This document shows, piece by piece, positions 50,848 to 51,735 of a stretch of 51,735 nucleotides of DNA; the first letter of the stretch is position 1; every line of letters begins with the position of its first letter. A model generated the notes under the pieces. The model was not told where the DNA came from, did no database searches, and worked only from the letters and a program-made list of their open reading frames with translations. The translations under genes were made by a program, and so were the position numbers. Origin of the DNA: SAR202 cluster bacterium (GTDB lineage Bacteria; Chloroflexota; Dehalococcoidia; Lucifugimonadales; Australimonadaceae); the NCBI GenBank assembly GCA_016872415.1, contig VGZX01000008.1, forward strand, positions 1-51,735, given 5' to 3'.

Positions 50848-51735
50848 ATGCACGTAGTCGTCATGGGTACTGGAGGCGTCGGTGGCTACTTTGGCGCCCT
50901 GCTCGCCCGCGCCGGCCACCGGGTGACCGCCATTGCCCGGGGCGCTCACCTCGATGCCATGCGCGCGTCCGGATTGCGCGTCGAAAGCGCCGTCGAGCCC
51001 GCATTCACGGCCTCGGTGAGCGCGACGCCCCAACCGCCGGCGGACGATCCGGCCGACCTCGTGATGCTCTGCGTGAAGTCCTATGACACCGCCGCCGCTA
51101 TCGAGCGAATTCGGCCCAGCATCGCGCCGCGCACGCTCGTGCTCACCCTACAGAACGGCGTCGATTCAGGAGACCTGCTCGCCGCCGCGTTCGGGCCGCG
51201 CCACGTCGTCGAGGGCGTCGCCTACGTCGAAACCACCGTCAAGGCGCCCGGCGTGATCGGCCAGCTCGGCGGGCCGCGACGCATCCTCATGGGCGCGCGC
51301 GACGCAGCGAACCAGCCGCGAGTCGCCGCGCTGGTCGCGGAGACCCGGGAGGCCGGATGGCTGGCCGAGCACGTGCCCGCGATTCGCGAGGCCCTGTGGA
51401 GCAAGCTCGTGTTCATCGGCCCCTTCGCCGCCGTCAACACGCTCACGGACGCGCCCGCCCGCGTCATTCGCGACAATCCGGCCACCGCCGCCTTGATCCG
51501 GCAGGCGATGGCCGAATACGCGGCCGTGGGCCAAGCCACCGGCGTCGCGCTGCCGGCCGACGCCGTCGACAAGGCATTCGCCACGCTCTTGGCGTTCCCG
51601 GCGGCGGGCCACTCGTCGATGTCGCGCGACCGGCAGGCGGGCAAGCGCCTCGAGGCCGACGCGCTGGTCGGCACCATCGCCCGCCGCGGCGCCGCCCTCG
51701 GCGTGCCGACGCCCGCGACATCGACGCTCGCCGCG
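50848..51735 (+). CDS. 2-dehydropantoate 2-reductase, C-terminus cut by window edge
   Basis: A ketopantoate reductase (PanE/ApbA family), NADPH-dependent, which makes pantoate for coenzyme A. 296 residues are visible and the frame is open to the last base. The N-terminal Rossmann loop is VVVMGTGGVGGYFGALLARAGH. The conserved LVMLCVKSYDT, LTLQNGVDS and the catalytic lysine region EALWSKLVFIGPFAAVN follow. Near the end, SSMSRDRQAGKRLEADALVG is the typical C-terminal substrate motif, so only a few residues are missing. The ATG at 50848 has GGAGGG upstream. Some family members act on other 2-oxoacids. Confidence 0.92.
   Translation, partial: MHVVVMGTGGVGGYFGALLARAGHRVTAIARGAHLDAMRASGLRVESAVEPAFTASVSATPQPPADDPADLVMLCVKSYDTAAAIERIRPSIAPRTLVLTLQNGVDSGDLLAAAFGPRHVVEGVAYVETTVKAPGVIGQLGGPRRILMGARDAANQPRVAALVAETREAGWLAEHVPAIREALWSKLVFIGPFAAVNTLTDAPARVIRDNPATAALIRQAMAEYAAVGQATGVALPADAVDKAFATLLAFPAAGHSSMSRDRQAGKRLEADALVGTIARRGAALGVPTPATSTLAA

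Noticed and set aside
1..51735. CRISPR arrays, insertion sequences, prophage or integron
   Set aside because: No direct-repeat arrays, transposase or integrase motifs, or terminal inverted repeats flanking a gene were seen.

Overview
The window is 51.7 kb of high-G+C bacterial chromosome, densely packed with housekeeping genes. I see no phage, transposon, CRISPR array or integration site. The gene set suggests a Chloroflexota bacterium, probably Dehalococcoidia-like. The pointers are a siroheme-based heme operon with a siroheme-decarboxylase gene, an HTH gene with an RsbR-type helical domain, an HspR-controlled dnaJ-hspR-clpC operon, a short-tailed FtsZ, an AroK-AroB fusion, and a thrC-NIL-MoaD set. 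This placement is inference from gene content; there is no rRNA in the window to confirm it.

Layout. 0-1.3 kb, minus strand: the start of a MoxR ATPase and pcm. 1.5-10.4 kb, plus strand: one tightly packed operon with a putative HTH/RsbR-like regulator, a fused siroheme decarboxylase (AhbA+AhbB), precorrin-2 dehydrogenase/ferrochelatase, hemA, hemC, cobA-hemD, hemB, an unknown gene and hemL. It encodes every step from glutamyl-tRNA to siroheme and on to 12,18-didecarboxysiroheme. 10.5-17.5 kb, mixed strands: a duplicated cupredoxin-like lipoprotein with a frameshifted signal peptide, Fe-superoxide dismutase, an M20 amidohydrolase, ftsZ, an alpha/beta hydrolase, radC and a DinB-like protein.

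17.6-22.8 kb, minus strand: the classical translation operon, read from a near-consensus promoter at about 22.79 kb: tRNA-Thr(TGT), tRNA-Tyr, tRNA-Thr(GGT), tuf, rpmG, secE, nusG, rplK, rplA, an L10 leader with attenuator, rplJ, rplL. 22.9-26 kb, plus strand: a small membrane protein, gatB (perhaps leaderless), secG and a SAM hydrolase. 26-33 kb is a patch with several interrupted genes: an FAD oxidase pseudogene, an MBL-rhodanese gene split by an amber codon, and an alpha/beta hydrolase with an amber codon plus a frameshift. They lie among intact cysS-ispF-ispD and an aldo/keto reductase.

33-37 kb, minus strand: dnaJ-hspR-clpC behind a promoter covered by a HAIR-like operator. 37.2-39.4 kb, plus strand: threonine synthase, NIL-domain protein, MoaD-like sulfur carrier and a small membrane protein. 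39.4-47 kb, minus strand: an RRM protein, then alaS-ruvX-DUF429-aroC-aroKB. 47.3-51.7 kb: trehalose synthesis genes otsA and otsB facing each other, an unknown gene, a small membrane protein and the start of panE.

Start codons were chosen by Shine-Dalgarno spacing and family length. GTG and TTG starts are common here.
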